Assembly (NCBI GenBank): GCA_039881045.1
Contig: JAYWVB010000001.1
Location: 992,001 to 1,056,000 of the forward strand
Direction of reading: 5' to 3'
Length of the DNA stretch: 64,000 nucleotides
DNA from: Chaetomium olivaceum
Lineage: Eukaryota; Ascomycota; Sordariomycetes; Sordariales; Chaetomiaceae
Positions 46,061 to 58,885 of the stretch are shown in pieces (within the stretch, counting starts at the first letter, position 1; each line of letters starts with the position of its first letter). Under the pieces are notes generated by a model. The model ran no database searches. It was given only the letters and a program-made list of their open reading frames with translations, and was not told the origin of the DNA. The position numbers and the translations under genes are program-made.

Positions 46061-49000
46061 ATGTTTTTCGGGAGGATGGCATTCCGGCTGTCCTTACTAT
46101 GCCTTGCGATATGGACGACACTTTTCGCCGTGGCTACCGCCCAAACGGCCAATATCACGCCCGAGATCTTGAACTTCGTCCCGACCTGCGCGCAGAAATG
46201 CTTCGAGTCCTTCATATCAGCAAACTTCGACGGTGACGTATGCGGCAACTCGCCCGCCTTGCAATGCCTGTGTCGGCAGCGGGGGAACTCTGGGTACACC
46301 ATTGGGGAAGGGGCGGCGTCGTGCCTGGTCGGAGAGAGCAGGTTCGGTGCTTGCCAGGGTCAGGATGGGATCAGTAAGTGAACTAACGGAAATATGGGGG
46401 GCCCCCGGGTCTGAGCCGCGCTGACAGTCAACAGGCGACGCGACATCTATAGCCTACAACATGTGTGTAGGAGTGTCGAGGGCGGAACCCAAGACGCACT
46501 CAACTATCGTGGCCACTCTCGTTGTCGCCCCGTCGGGAAAAGGGCCGTTGCTCGTGCCAACGGAAATTCAAACGGCGACGAGCACTGAATCAGCGTCCAC
46601 GCCAACGGTCACTCCCACCTCAACCGCCAGCCTCCCGCCCGGAGACGAAACCAGCTCTACCACGGCCACGGCAACAACACCAACAAATTCCGTATCCACC
46701 ACACCCACCGCGGATACAAGCGCGGCGGCTTCGGAGGATCAATCAAAATTCTCTAGCGCACAGATTGCGGGTATCACGCTCGGATGCGCCGCTGTTGTGG
46801 TGTTTGGGATTCTGCTCGTGCTGCTGGCCAGGTGCATTCGAAAGAAGAGGTTCGGCGATCTAGAGTCGGGGTCGGGCTTTTCGAGGATGAGGGACTCGAT
46901 GAGCCTCGGGAAGAGTGGCCGCACCGGCAGCGCCCCTACCGGCTTTGAGATCTCAAGCCCGCTGCCTCGGGTCCAGGCGACGCGGAACCCAGCAGACCCG
47001 CGGTGGCAACCGACTATGCAGTCGAGTACGCCGAGTATGCGACAGGGAGGCGTCGGCCTCGCTATCTCGCCGCTTACCGCTCGGGGCGGAGTGTTGGCGC
47101 GGCCTTCACCAGCTTTGGCTTCTGTCCTTGCTGCTTCTCGCCCGCCAACTCCTCCTTCAAAACCAACACCAGTCTCCGCAACACCGGCACCAGCCCCCGC
47201 GACAGTACCTTCCCCAGCCCAGCGAAGCCAAAAAAGCTTGCCAAAGTTTGTTTTAGGCGCCGCACCCGGGCCCAGGGTACCAGCGGCAGAACGAAGCCCA
47301 CCAAAACCAACTTTGACTCTGGCCATACCAAAAGCGCCGGAGCCGACGGTCCGCGTGCCAGCCAATGCCAGGGACAGCGTGGTGACCGAGTTCGCTGAGG
47401 ATGGAGAGGATGTTGCGCCCGGAACCGCCATCTGGCGCCCACCAACATCAGATCCTCTATCAGCAACAACATTCTACTTTGCCGACAAGGGGGGCAACTG
47501 GATTCTCCGCAACGCCTCGAAACGGAATCCGGGTGCGGAGGCCCCTAGAGGAGTGCCGGGACCTTCAAGGCCAGCTGCCCAGGAGGCTCCTCCAGCACCC
47601 ATCGGGGTTGAGCTGCCAAGCCCGGACCACAAGACGAGGGCTGAGAGAGCCAAAGACGCATATGGCGGGTTTTTGCCTGATGCTCTAGTCTCGCCGCTCA
47701 GGCTTCCCGGAAAGTCGGGGAATAGAAGGCTAGGATCTCCGATCGCCTTTCAAGACCGACGCCGTGAGCCACAGTTGACGAGCCCTAGTCTGTCGGCAAG
47801 ATTGTCCCAGACTGCGGAGACCATCATGGGCGAATCATCACAGACCAAGGACCAACCCACCAATGCCTACTTCACGATAATGCGTGAGAGCAGGGACTTG
47901 ACCGGCGGGGGGAACAAACGGCGTTCGGCCACCAAGAGAGCCAGCGGTCGGATATCTCAAGGCTCAGCGACGTCGATCGAGTCGGGGATTGACGAGGATG
48001 TTAATGAGAACGAGGCTCAGGCGGACCTGTCGCCGGTGGCCGAGTCTCCCCAGACACCTATCTCCCCGGGGAAGTCGCCTGTCAAATATCCCAGGATACG
48101 CAGACACAGCGACAGGTCACAGATGTCGGCTCCATCGAAGAAGACGGCGGAATCCGATCTGCTGCCTCCTGCGCATCGATACAATGTCTGGCACCCGGCC
48201 GGGCAACCCAGCCCCCAAGGCGCGGGTTCCATGCCAAACTCCAAAGCTGGCACCCCGGCCATTCCTCAGTCGAACAACGGGCCCATGAAGCCATGGAACG
48301 CACCAAACCTCAGGCCCACCGCTGCCACGCAGCGCAACCCGGGACAACTCCGAACCGGGTCGCCCGAGATGCGCGCAGGTCCGGTCTTCCCCGTGGCAGA
48401 AACCCAATACTGGCAACGGCAGCGGCAGATCGCCAACCCGGCGTCCTACTGGAACCAATCCCAACCGCAGCCCACACGAGCGCGACAACAGCAACAACCA
48501 AGACAACAACAACAACAATACCAATACTACAACCAACAACAGCACCCGCACCACCAACCGCCCCCACCAACACCGCCTTACGAACTCCCCGGCGAGAACA
48601 GCACCGCACCGTCCCGGCGCTACGGCACGCCACAGCAGCAACAGCAACAACCACAGCCCCGTCCACGCCCGGGACAGCAGCTGCCCACACCGGCAGCCAC
48701 GCCGCAATCGCAGGCTCAACTGCAGGCACAGCCGACACCACGGCAATATCCGCAGCAGCAGCAGCCCCAACCCCAACAGCAGCGACAGCAACCCCAGCAA
48801 CCCCAGCAGCAGCAGCAACCGCAACGCACCAGCGAGACATCCAGCCAGGGCTCACAGCTCCTGGCCAAGCGTCGGGGCGCGGACAAGGCGGCGGCGCTGA
48901 CGCTGGTTGGTAATGTCCGAGATAGAGGCCGGGGGGTGGGTAGGGGGGCAGATGGTCACGATGGCAAGGCCCGGGAGCAGCAGGGTTCAAGGAAAGGTTG

Positions 49001-49145
49001 GACAAAGGAACAGCATGAGCATAAGGAGGAGGAGGAGGAGGAGGGGAGGGGGGACGGGTACGGGCCGCCGCCGATCACGCCTGGCTGGTTGCCTGAGCTG
49101 ACGCCGACGCGCAGGGGCGAGGATTTGTATTTGAATGTGAGGTGA
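46061..49145 (+). CDS. CFEM-like transmembrane protein with long Q-rich cytoplasmic tail
   Basis: Type I membrane protein, possibly a wall or surface sensor; function not known. Exons are 46061-46373 and 46435-49145 (61-nt intron), 1007 aa, intact. Signal peptide at residues 1-28 (RLSLLCLAIWTTLFAVATAQ core). An extracellular module of eight cysteines follows (about residues 43, 47, 61, 69, 71, 88, 98, 115), in the C-x3-C..C-x-C order of CFEM domains but with somewhat different spacing, so the assignment is CFEM-like. Next is a Thr/Ser-rich stalk, then one membrane span (about 214-237, GITLGCAAVVVFGILLVLLA) with a positive CIRKKRFG stop-transfer. The tail of about 770 residues is disordered, with Ser/Pro stretches and many Gln runs (about 48480-48840), then EEEEEE and a C-terminus of PPPITPGWLPELTP. 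A second ATG at 46076 would also leave a signal peptide. Confidence 0.82.
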
Positions 49146-51346
49146 GCTGTGCACTGCACGGTGTGTGTGTGTGTATGGGTTGGGGTGGATGTGGGTGGTT
49201 GGGGTGTTTTGAGGAGGAGCCAGGTGGTGGTGGTTGGGGTTCGGTCGTTAATACACACCGTTTCCATTTCTTTTTCTTTCTTCCGTTTTCTTCCGTTTTG
49301 TCATTCCCGTTGCTGGGAGAAAACGCACAGCATATTCTTTTTGTTTGTCTGTACTACCTACTTTGCTTGTTTTGGGCTGTTAGAGGGCTTGTCACATATG
49401 CATGGCATACAGATGCATACAGATGCATGGGAAGGCGTTTGGGTCATTGAGATATTGAAGAGAAGAGGAGAGGAGAGAGCAGAAACGTGGGAGCATATTG
49501 CGACGTTGGTGTTATACCCTGCCATGTCTAAGATGGGGACGAGTTACCTTAGTTAGTACGAAGTATTCGTACGCTGTATGTAATAGTTATGAGTTGGCGC
49601 ATATGCATAATTCTTCTTCATGAGACCATTACAAATGCTTCTCAAAACACTCCGGGTTGTCTCGGAGAGTTAAAGACAACCTAGCCAAGCCAAGCAGCCA
49701 AGATACGATACCAAAACCCGGGGTTAGGGTAATCTGAGTGGTTCCCAACTTATCTTATCAACCCCAATGCAACCGAACGGTGGTGTTGCCCCTCGTTCCT
49801 GGACGAGCGGGGCACACAGCACATGTCGGAGACACAAGCAAACTCACCTCAGGGTTGGAATGAGGGATACCTTACCTATGACGCATAAAGAGCCCGCATC
49901 TCGTCGCATTAAATCATACATGGCGCCGCCCTCTGCATGTCAGCTGCAGGATGCAGCACAACACAATTGCTGGAACGCGCTCACCGTTCACGGCTCGTCC
50001 AAGCCGAAGGGGCACGTTTTCTGCGGCATGTCGAGGGTCAAGAGAGTGGATTTCTAATCAACCAGCATTCAAGACCCACGCTCACACTAAGAAGGATACC
50101 CTTTTCGTCCCAGGTCTCCATGTACCCGCAAGGGCGAGATGGAAATTTTCCCTTTTACGCGGCAAGCACCGCAACACCGTCAGGCCATGCCCTGTCCATT
50201 TCTGGGGAAGAACGGCGCTCCCGAGGGCCGAGACTCTTGGCTCCACAAAGTGAAGCTTAACAACGGTGGTAGCGCTGAAGAAAAAAAACTCCCCGTCGGC
50301 TTCACTTGACCCCCGCGACCGGAACCCGTTCTCCGTTTGGGGAGGGTGACTTCCGTTCGGTTGTGAAAATTGAAAATTTACAGGCCCTTTCGAATCTGCC
50401 TCGTGAGAGAGGGAAAGAGGAGCATTACTAAACCCCGCGGCATTTTGAATCACTCACTTCCGGTATATGATTCCATCCCAACAACTGAAACAACGAAAGA
50501 GCAAGCATACGCCAGCGAACGCCAGCGAACTCCAACATATTTCCCACTTATACCCGGAGTTTCCGCTTTTGAAAAAGTATCGCCTTTCCCCGCCAACCCA
50601 CCCTTTGAAGTTTATACTACACTACAATACCTACTTAGTTAGCGGCACCCACACTTCTTCACACGCATATATCCCGCTCACCAACCCTTTGGGATTTGTG
50701 GCTTTTGAGACCCGCCGTAAAGAGTTGGCCCAGTCCAAGCATAGAACGATTGCGTGCTCTGGATGACGCCTTCGCGCCAACGAGCTTCTCGACCGCCTCA
50801 TAACTTCTGATTCGTGCCTGCACGCTAAGAATCCCTGCGGCTGCGAGGCTGCCAGCGTGGGGTGCAACCAACCCAGCCCGAATTGGCTCATCCATTGCCC
50901 GTGTGAGAACGAGCGTGACGAGAGCGAGCGTGGGAAGAGAAGCCAGACAGGAGTCGAGAGAGAGGTCTCATCATCAACTCACCAACGAACGACCGCTCTG
51001 TTCTCACTGGCCCCCCCAGTTCAGCAGATATCAGTGTTCGTGATAGCCTCGGCCTCGGTGCCAACCGGCAGGCACTTCAACTAAGATCTTCACTCTGGTT
51101 GTCATAATTGGCTATTTTCTACCGCTACTCGGCCAGCTATTGGCTCTCAAGCTTCCCGCAGGTGTTCCGAGAGTCGACCCCTTGGGACGCTCGCGTCTCC
51201 TCGACTGGCCCTGTTTTCCAACCGTCGCCGAAAGGGGTCATCGGTAATACCATCTCACACGGCACATCTAGCCCGTCCTCGGACCCGTAAACAGGCATAC
51301 ACAACCCTTTGAGGCCTATCCGGGGCGAGAAGGCTTGTTAGAAACA
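49146..51346 (+). other. Intergenic (3' of CFEM-like gene, promoter of GSH1)
   Basis: About 2.2 kb. The left part has GTGTGTGTGT and GT-rich DNA (about 49158-49230) and the 3' UTR of the previous gene. The right part is the GSH1 promoter and leader, with one Yap1-type site at 50425. No gene is supported; the longer frames have non-ATG starts and no domains. Confidence 0.5.
50425..50431 (+). promoter_or_regulatory. Candidate Yap1/AP-1 response element
   Basis: TTACTAA, the canonical Yap1/Pap1-type site, lies about 920 nt upstream of the GSH1 start codon. Glutamate-cysteine ligase genes are classical Yap1 targets in yeasts. A seven-base match is expected by chance every several kb, so this is suggestive only. 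Confidence 0.3.
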
Positions 51347-53834
51347 ATGGGTCTCTTGTACGTATTCTTCCTCTCCCTCCATCCTCGCGGACGCGGACGA
51401 CTCGTCTCCGCAAGATGGCACCATCCTTTTGGCGATCACGCCATACTGATACCTGGCGTAAAGGGCTCAAGGAACGGCTCTGGATTGGCCAGCTGCCAAA
51501 AAGCAGGCCGATTTGGTCAGATCCTGGGGAATCAAGGTGAGGGCGATCCCTGGCTTTAACCTTATCTTGACCTCATATCTGCCGGGCGGTGCTTTGGGTC
51601 GTGGCTGACTGTCTATGGTGTAGCAACTGCTGGAAATATGGAACAAAGCCAAGGGCAAGGAGCGGGATGCTATGCTCTGGGGTGATGAGGTAAGCCTATT
51701 CCCGCCCACCGTGCTAACACGGCCTCTAACCTCTCTTGCATAGGTCGAGTACTTGGTTGTGACTTACTCTCAGCAAGACCCCAAAGTCCTGCTGTCCCTG
51801 AGACAAGCAAGCATCCTCGAGGCCTTGGCGAGTGATAAAGAGCTCTCTCAGGAGGGCGCTGACCCCAATGGCTCCAGCCCACAGTAAGGTCCCACAGTGA
51901 CCACCAGGAGACCACATGACTTACTCGTGTTCCAGCACCAGCCAACCGCTTCCTGTGTTCCATCCCGAGTTCGGGAGGTTCATGCTCGAGGCTACCCCTG
52001 GGAAACCCTGGGGAATAGAATTCAAGGAGCTCTTGGAGGTTGAACCGGACATGAAGTTGAGGTATGCCTGCCTGATCACTCTTGTCACTGTAAGCCCTTG
52101 TCTAATGTGTATTACAGGAGGCGCATCGCGAAAGACCACATGCTCCCGGACGAATACCCCATCACATTGACCACCTTCCCGAGGCTAGGCAGCCCAGGGG
52201 TTTTCACTAACCCCTTCTACCCAGTCTCGGGTTCCAAACTGAGGTCCCAGTTTGTCCCGGATGAAATCGCAAACCCTCACATTCGCTTCCCCACCCTCGC
52301 AGCCAACATCCGCTCTCGCCGCGGGCGGAAGGTGCAGGTGAATGTGCCGGTCTTCAGAGACGAGCAGACCCCCTGGCCGTGGCGCGACCCAACCGTCAAC
52401 TTTGACCTTCATGAGTGGCCCGAGGATGATGATGTCCGTAACGGCGCCGCGCCGGACAACTTCATCCACATGGATGCCATGGCGTTCGGCATGGGCAGCT
52501 GCTGCCTGCAGATCACCTTCCAGGCGAAGAACTTGACCGAGGGAAGGCAGATGTACGACCAACTCAGCCCGCTCGGGCCCATCATGCTGGCCTTGACCGC
52601 TGCAACGCCCATCTATAAGGGTTTCCTCGCCGACACGGATGTCAGGTGGAACCAGATTGGCAACGCGGTGGATGACCGAACTCCTGGGGAGATGGGAGAG
52701 GCGGTGAGTAACCCGGTGTAATATGCCCAGGTCCTTGAATATGTGCTAAATGAAAGGGCAGCCCCTCGCGAATGACCGCTGGCGGATACCCAAGTCGCGA
52801 TATGCCTCGAATTCGACTTACATCTCCGAGGACTCCCGGCTGCGTCCCGAGTATCTCGACCCGGACCTCGTCATTGACGAGAGCATCAAACAGCAGCTCG
52901 TCGACGGCGGCATGGATGACCGACTTGCCACGCACTTTGCCCATCTCTTCATCCGCGACCCCATCGTCATTTTCTCTGAGGACTTGAAGGAGCTCGACAT
53001 GAAGAAGACGGACCATTTCGAGAACATCCAGAGCACTAACTGGCAGCACATGCGGTTCAAGCCGCCGCCGGCCGACAACAGCATCGGGTGGCGGGTCGAG
53101 TTCCGGCCGATGGAAATCCAGATCACCGACTTCGAGAACGCGGCCTTCTCTGTCTTCATGGTGCTCGTCACGCGCGCCATCCTCAGCTACAACCTCAACT
53201 TCTACATCCCTATCAAGAAGGTCGACGAGAACATGGAAACCGCCCACGCCCGCGGCGCCGTGCTCACCCGCAAGTTCTACTTCCGCCGCAACCTGTTCCC
53301 GCCCGCCCGCGCCGCCCGCAGCTCCGCCAGCTCTGGCGCCTCCACCCCGAGCACCAGCGCTGCCATCAGCCGGCCGCCCACCCCCACGGGGCCCGTCGAG
53401 GATGAGTACCGCCCCATGAGCATCAACGAGATCATCAACGGCTCCGCCTACGCCAAAGCCAACCCCTCCACCGCCGACGACCCCTCGACCACTCCTGATG
53501 ATGATGACGACGAAGATGATGACTTCCCGGGCCTGATCCCCCTCGTCGAGAGCTATCTCGACTCGGTCAACGTCGACGTCGCCACCCGCTGCCACCTGGC
53601 CACCTACCTGAGCCTGATCCGGAAGCGGGCTAGTGGTGAGCTGAAAACGGCTGCGACGTGGATTAGGGAGTTTGTGGCGGGACACCCGGAGTATAAGAAG
53701 GATAGTGTGGTGGGGAGGGGATTACCAAGGATCTGATTGCCGCGGTGATTCGGGTCGGGGAGTGTGAGGCGGAGGGGAAGGGGCTGGGGGACGTGAGGGG
53801 GGTTCCGGGGTTGGAGGGGCTTTTGGGGGGTTGA
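51347..53834 (+). CDS. GSH1: Glutamate-cysteine ligase catalytic subunit (frameshift near C-terminus)
   Basis: First and rate-limiting step of glutathione synthesis (L-Glu + L-Cys + ATP). Seven exons: 51347-51357 (11 nt), 51464-51536, 51624-51689, 51744-51883, 51936-52061, 52118-52703 and 52762-53834. All phases agree and restore MGLLAQGTALDWPAAKKQAD, WGIKQLLEIWNK, MLWGDEVEYLVV, HPEFGRFMLEATPGKPW and MKLRRRIAKDHMLP. Family blocks continue with LTTFPRLGSPGVFTNP, PDNFIHMDAMAFGMGSCCLQ, LTAATPIYKGFLADTDVRWN and RWRIPKSRYASNSTYIS. QSTNWQHMRFKPPPADNSIGW and WRVEFRPMEIQ follow. A Ser/Pro and Asp-rich insert lies at about 53310-53520. At 53711-53720 (TGGGGAGGGGA) one base is missing: the first frame stops at 53736, while the next reads ITKDLIAAVIRVGECEAEG to a stop at 53834. 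Corrected length is 691 aa, normal for the family. Confidence 0.94.
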
Positions 53835-54730
53835 GGTAATGGGCTTGTCTTTCTACATGAGAGAGGCGAGGTGAGGTGGGGTTGTGGGGGGTGGCATGGT
53901 GATGCCGGGTGTTGATGCCGGATAGGTGGGCTAGAATACGTGTGGGGAGATGGGACGTGGTTGATGGATGTATAGAGTGATTTGGGTGGTTTACTGCGAG
54001 CCTGCACTGCGTTTCTGTTGGTTGCCAAGGGGCGGGTGGCATTCTGGGTTTATTTTGCCTTTTCCATCGTCACTATCTTTCTGTTTTGTTCGCGCCAGCA
54101 ACAGCTACTGCATAGACTTTTGCTTTTCCATCTCATGGTCACATAATGGAACACACCTCTCTCCGTTGTTGGCAGAGGCAGCAACTCCCTTGCCAGCTGG
54201 TAGCAGAACGCCGTAAACCCAACAGCTTTATCACGTTTCCGCTACCTATAAAAAGCTACCGGCAAGAGACAACACAAAATATAAGTAAATAGAGTTGAAT
54301 ATATATCATGTATTACGTACACTTGACATACCTCTTCACACGCACATACCTGTATATACACACGGCGACATGGATTCCCTGCCCTAACTGAACCCCTCCC
54401 CCCCCTTCCAACCCCATCCCATCCCATCCCATCCCAGTTACCCCCCTCCCTCCCCTCGTCCCCATCCCTGATCTCAATCCCTCATGCAAGATCGATCTCA
54501 GCCCTAGCACAGCACAGCAACCACCCACCCGTCCGTCCGTCCGCCCACCCACCCCCATTATGCACACACAGGCATGGATGGCATGGGACGGGTAAACTAA
54601 ACCGCCAAAAACCCTTGCCTGTGTCGCCTGAGCTTTACAACATACATGCATGCATAGACTATTACCCTCGGAATACAAACGGGAGCTGAGACAACCACCA
54701 CCACCACCACCCACTACCTACCCAGCACCG

Positions 54731-54731
<1 letters not shown>

Positions 54732-54765
<34 letters not shown>

Positions 54766-54783
54766 TACATACATACATACACA
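54732..54783. repeat. (CA)n / (CATA)n compound microsatellite
   Basis: About fourteen CA units run directly into about five CATA units. A CATCCC tandem lies nearby at about 54411-54436. Both are likely polymorphic. Confidence 0.9.
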
Positions 54784-55614
54784 AGAAAAAAGAGGCCGGG
54801 TCGGCAGGCTGCGTGGATCCTGCCCGTGGACTCTTGGCCGGCCACGTCGCAGTTTAGATTGGGGGGTGAAGCTGGTGGTCTTCGGTGCGGGCTTGTATCA
54901 CCCACCCCACGCGCACCCACCCCTTGCCCTTCTTACATTGCAGCTTACCCTACCCTCTCTCTTACTCTGGGGGGATCCTGGATGCTCGTGGATGCGGGGT
55001 TGTGGTCGGGTAACGGGTGGTGATGCTGGTGTTTGTTTTTTTGGGTGGGGGAGTAGGGGGTTTGGTTATGGGATTGTTGTGTATATGTAGCAAATTATGT
55101 GAGTTATGTGAGAGTTGTTCTTTTTGTTGGCCCCCCTCTTAGTCTTATTTCGAAGAGCGAGCTGTATTCACTCGTCTTTCTTCCCCCTCGGAGTTGCTTT
55201 ACTCCCTCGGTTCGACTCCTCCAGCGAGGTTTGGCCGTGGCCACTCGTCTCTCTCTCTCCCCTCACCCGTGGAAACGGAGCTCGGCATCAGACACGCATA
55301 TGCCGTGTGCCCTCTCGGTGTGCTGTTACACCTGGCCCGGGTCGCATTGTTTGCAGTAGACAACCCGGGCCAGCCAATTGTCGAGCGGCTGCCTTTACCG
55401 AGTGCTGTCTTCGTGTCTTCTTGCCTTCCCTGAAGTGGCCTGATCCCGGGTTTTGGAAGTCCGTCTTACGGCAAGAGTCGTTTGGTGGTAGTTTCTAAAG
55501 AGCCTCCTGGTGGTCGAATCTCTCTCATCGGATTTCCCGGGGGGGAGCCATCCTCGACGGATCACATAGCCGTGACGCGGCAGCAGATTGCGCGTGCTCG
55601 GGCTCTTGGAAAAG

Positions 55615-55656
55615 CCACGATCCACGATCCACGATCCATGATCCACGGTCCACGAT
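55615..55656. repeat. Imperfect CCACGAT tandem repeat
   Basis: Six copies of a seven-base unit (CCACGAT, with CCATGAT and CCACGGT variants) follow each other without spacer. No function is assigned. Confidence 0.8.
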
Positions 55657-57070
55657 ACATAGCACAGTCGAAACAGTCAAAAAGAGGCACCTTCCACGCC
55701 GGCATCGGCATCGACAGATAGGATCCTCGCCTGTCAAGCTGCAGTCACCCGGGCTCTTGGGGGGGGCCCAGTCAGACAATGCGAGGCAAGGAAAAGGCAA
55801 GGGGTCCGGGTCCAGTCGATTGTGACGCCGTACCCGACCAAACGCGCGCAGGATTCCCAGGACTCCCCAGGGCAGGAGATTGACCGCCGCCGCGGGCTTG
55901 AAAGTTCCATTTTGTTTGTGTCTGTCTGAGACGGGGGGGGGGGGTTCGGACTGAGATGTATCACAAGCGAACTGGCACCGGGTCTCGGGGACTAGATTCT
56001 ACCCGTCGGGCATCAGATCCCTATCCAACACGGGTCATGGAGGGGTTTTCTAGAACAAACGTCTCCGAGGGGCGGAGAGTTGGTGGCGCAACGATTACCG
56101 CAGGTGCGTGCGACAATTTTCTCAGCCCACGGAGTTGCACCCGAGAAGTCTCATTGGTTGGTTTGGGGTACGGAATATTGCTGCCATCTTGGTCTAGGTT
56201 GGTCTTGGGGCTGGAGTTGAGGGTTGCTTTGGCGCACGCGCACCTGCGCATTCACTGAAAGGCCGGTCAACTCTGACGATAGATGATACGCACTGTGCTG
56301 GTAACCGCCCTTTCTTTTTTATTGCTTTTTTTTCCATCCTCTTGTCTGTTCCTGTGGTAGACGGTTCTCGGACTCTGGGACACTGCAACCCTACGAGCCT
56401 GTTGGCCGATCTTGCATGGTGATGATTTCCCGATTTGGGCCTTTTGCCCGGCTACCTACCCAGTCATGCCAGTGAGCTTCGCAGAAGAACCCAGCAAGCC
56501 CAGGTACCCAGAGACCCAAGGAAGGCGGACGCGAAGAGGGGGGGAAAGCAGAGACATGCATTGCATTGGCGAAGTGCGCAAAGTGTGCAGGTGTGGTTGC
56601 CTTAAATTCTAGCCCGAACCAATTGGAGTGCGCAAAGTGAGGTATTCGTGCGGTATTCGTGCTGTATTCATGCGGTATTTGGATCAAATCTCCAATGAAT
56701 GATCCATCTGCCGGCTGGCGGTTTTGGGCGCGCTTGCCGCCGGGCCCCGTCGCGTGCTGGACTCATGGCAAGGTGACGTCAGTGGGGTTGCTTGGCTTTC
56801 GGATGGAAATCGCGCTCGCTAATCTCGTTGCGATGGGCAAGATCCGTGCTACCCTGCCGTCTCGAACCTGCCTCCCTGCCTTTTTTTTCTCGAGCCTTGT
56901 CTCCCTGCCGTCTTCCTAGCTTCGAATGAGTGTTGGCACAGGCTCATGTTAGCACGGGCTCAAGGTGAGTTTTTTCGGAAATGAATACACAGTAGGTATC
57001 TACTTGGGGCTCTGCGTATCAGAAACAAGGCAACTGACGAGGGTCCGGGAGAGTCAGTTATTATCTGATC

Positions 57071-57096
57071 TGATTGATTGATTGATTGATGATTGG
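57071..57096. repeat. (GATT)n repeat
   Basis: Five GATT units followed by GATGATTGG, in the convergent gene-free region. Confidence 0.85.
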
Positions 57097-58859
57097 CAGT
57101 TTCGGCCCCTCCTCCGGAAATCGCGACATTGACGAGACGGGAGCTGATCCGGCCAGTGTCGATATTTCGGCGTTGCACTGTGCCGACTGCTGTGAAATCG
57201 TGAAATCGTGAAATTCATGTTTGCACTTTACAGAGCCTGAGTCCAACACTTACTGTGTAGGTAGTTTTCGTACTGCAGCCCGTAATTGCATCCGTACAGT
57301 TCACTTTCTTAGCCTACACTCCTGCGTAGCCATCGCAGCCAACAGCCACAAAAACGCTGCTACAGGCTTCCACCACAGTGCGCTTCACCCCCTCACTTGT
57401 GCAAGCACGGCGGGACCGCAGGCTAGAAAAATGTTTGCACAAGATCTCGATCCTTCCCCTTCGATCCGGCCATACCATCCATACCACGCGAGATTAACCT
57501 CCCGAGGACCAGATCCGGCGCCCAACAGCCTCGTGTCCTCGTGTTTTTGTCGTGGCCCTGCATGTTTGCTCGTTGTTTCGGTTTACCGGCCCGCCGCGGA
57601 CACCGTGGCAAGGCCGCAGGAAAAGAAGAGCGTTGCGTTGCTTGCAAACTTCCTGAGGAGGGGCCTTGTTTGATGATGCTTTTTTCCCCTTCCAACTGAG
57701 CAACTCCCCGCACTCACAATAGTTACCGGACCCATCCCTCCCCCTGCCTGCCTGGCATCGCAGAGCGGGATGGGCTGATTGCTGCAGCCTCCCGATCCAG
57801 CGGCTTGCTTCGTGTCACCTTTTCATAGCCGATGCTTGCACTTTTTAATGCTGGCGGCCCGTCGACTCGAGGCCCCCCCCCCCGGAAGTTGTGCACAGTC
57901 ACCACCACGCCCGCCCGCCCGCTCGTTAACCGACCTCTCGTTTTCTCCCCCTTCGTGGCGTGGCTTTCACATTCGCGCTATTGGACCGCACTTCCGCTTG
58001 CTGCCCAAGCTAGCTATAGCAGACTCATCGGCCACCCAGCTAGGAATTGGGATGCTGTTCTGCAAGCCTGCGCCGCATCTAGACTCGGGGCTATGTGCCT
58101 TGCTGCGGCCTTCTAGTCTGAAACCGGCCTATATGCGGCTCGTTGTCGTCAGACTTCACACGCTATCACACCCCCACCCGGTGTTCACATCTTTTGCTAC
58201 CCTGCTGAGCTGATGTTGATGTATGTATAAAGGTGCAGAAATCTCGTTCACAATGATCAGCCAATATTGAGAATTCATCAGCCATGGCTTAACTGGGCAC
58301 CTAAGCTATCACTACTCGCTTTCGCTTGTCATCGTGGCGCTGTGACTGTTGGAGGCAGCAACATCGAGCGGCCGCTTTGGGCATACTGCGGGACGGTACT
58401 GGCCAGTGACAGCTGCACCGTGGCTGCTGCTCGTTACCGGCCTGAATAGATATTTTGAGCTCAGAGCCAGGCTACCCTTTCAGGACCGCCGGCCATCTTC
58501 TCCGCCAACACACGGCCGACGAGCCGAATGCGGAAACAGTTTGAGAAGGATACACGCATCATCCTCCATAATTTATGGACCTGCACGGGAAAGGTCTCGG
58601 GCCCAGCTTGAAGCTAACCACTTCTTCCTTTAATCCGACAAAATGAAAACTGACCTGTCGGAGATCAGCGCCGACTTCACATGCCTGCCAAGTAGTTTCT
58701 TTTTCTTAAACGGCCGTGGTCTGGCTCGCTAGTAAAAAGCGTTACTCTGACATCCTTCAATGTCACAGTACCTTTCTTTTTGTTTTTTTTTAGGTGACGT
58801 TAGCATCTCGTAAATTGGGAGTGACAAGCCCGAGTTTGGCTTCTTCCATGTGCAATTCT

Positions 58860-58885
58860 GAGAGAGAGAGAAAGAGAGAGAGAGA
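58860..58885. repeat. (AG)n purine repeat
   Basis: A run of AG/GA dinucleotides with one AAA interruption. Confidence 0.85.

Noticed and set aside
48017..49005. Leu- and Val/Ala-rich antisense frames over the Q-rich tail
   Set aside because: They are the complement of CAG/CAA and CCA repeats, not membrane proteins.
51255..51470. Minus-strand peptide with an RIRTRDP-like string
   Set aside because: Such strings often arise from translated non-coding DNA; it overlaps GSH1 exon 1 and intron 1 on the other strand.
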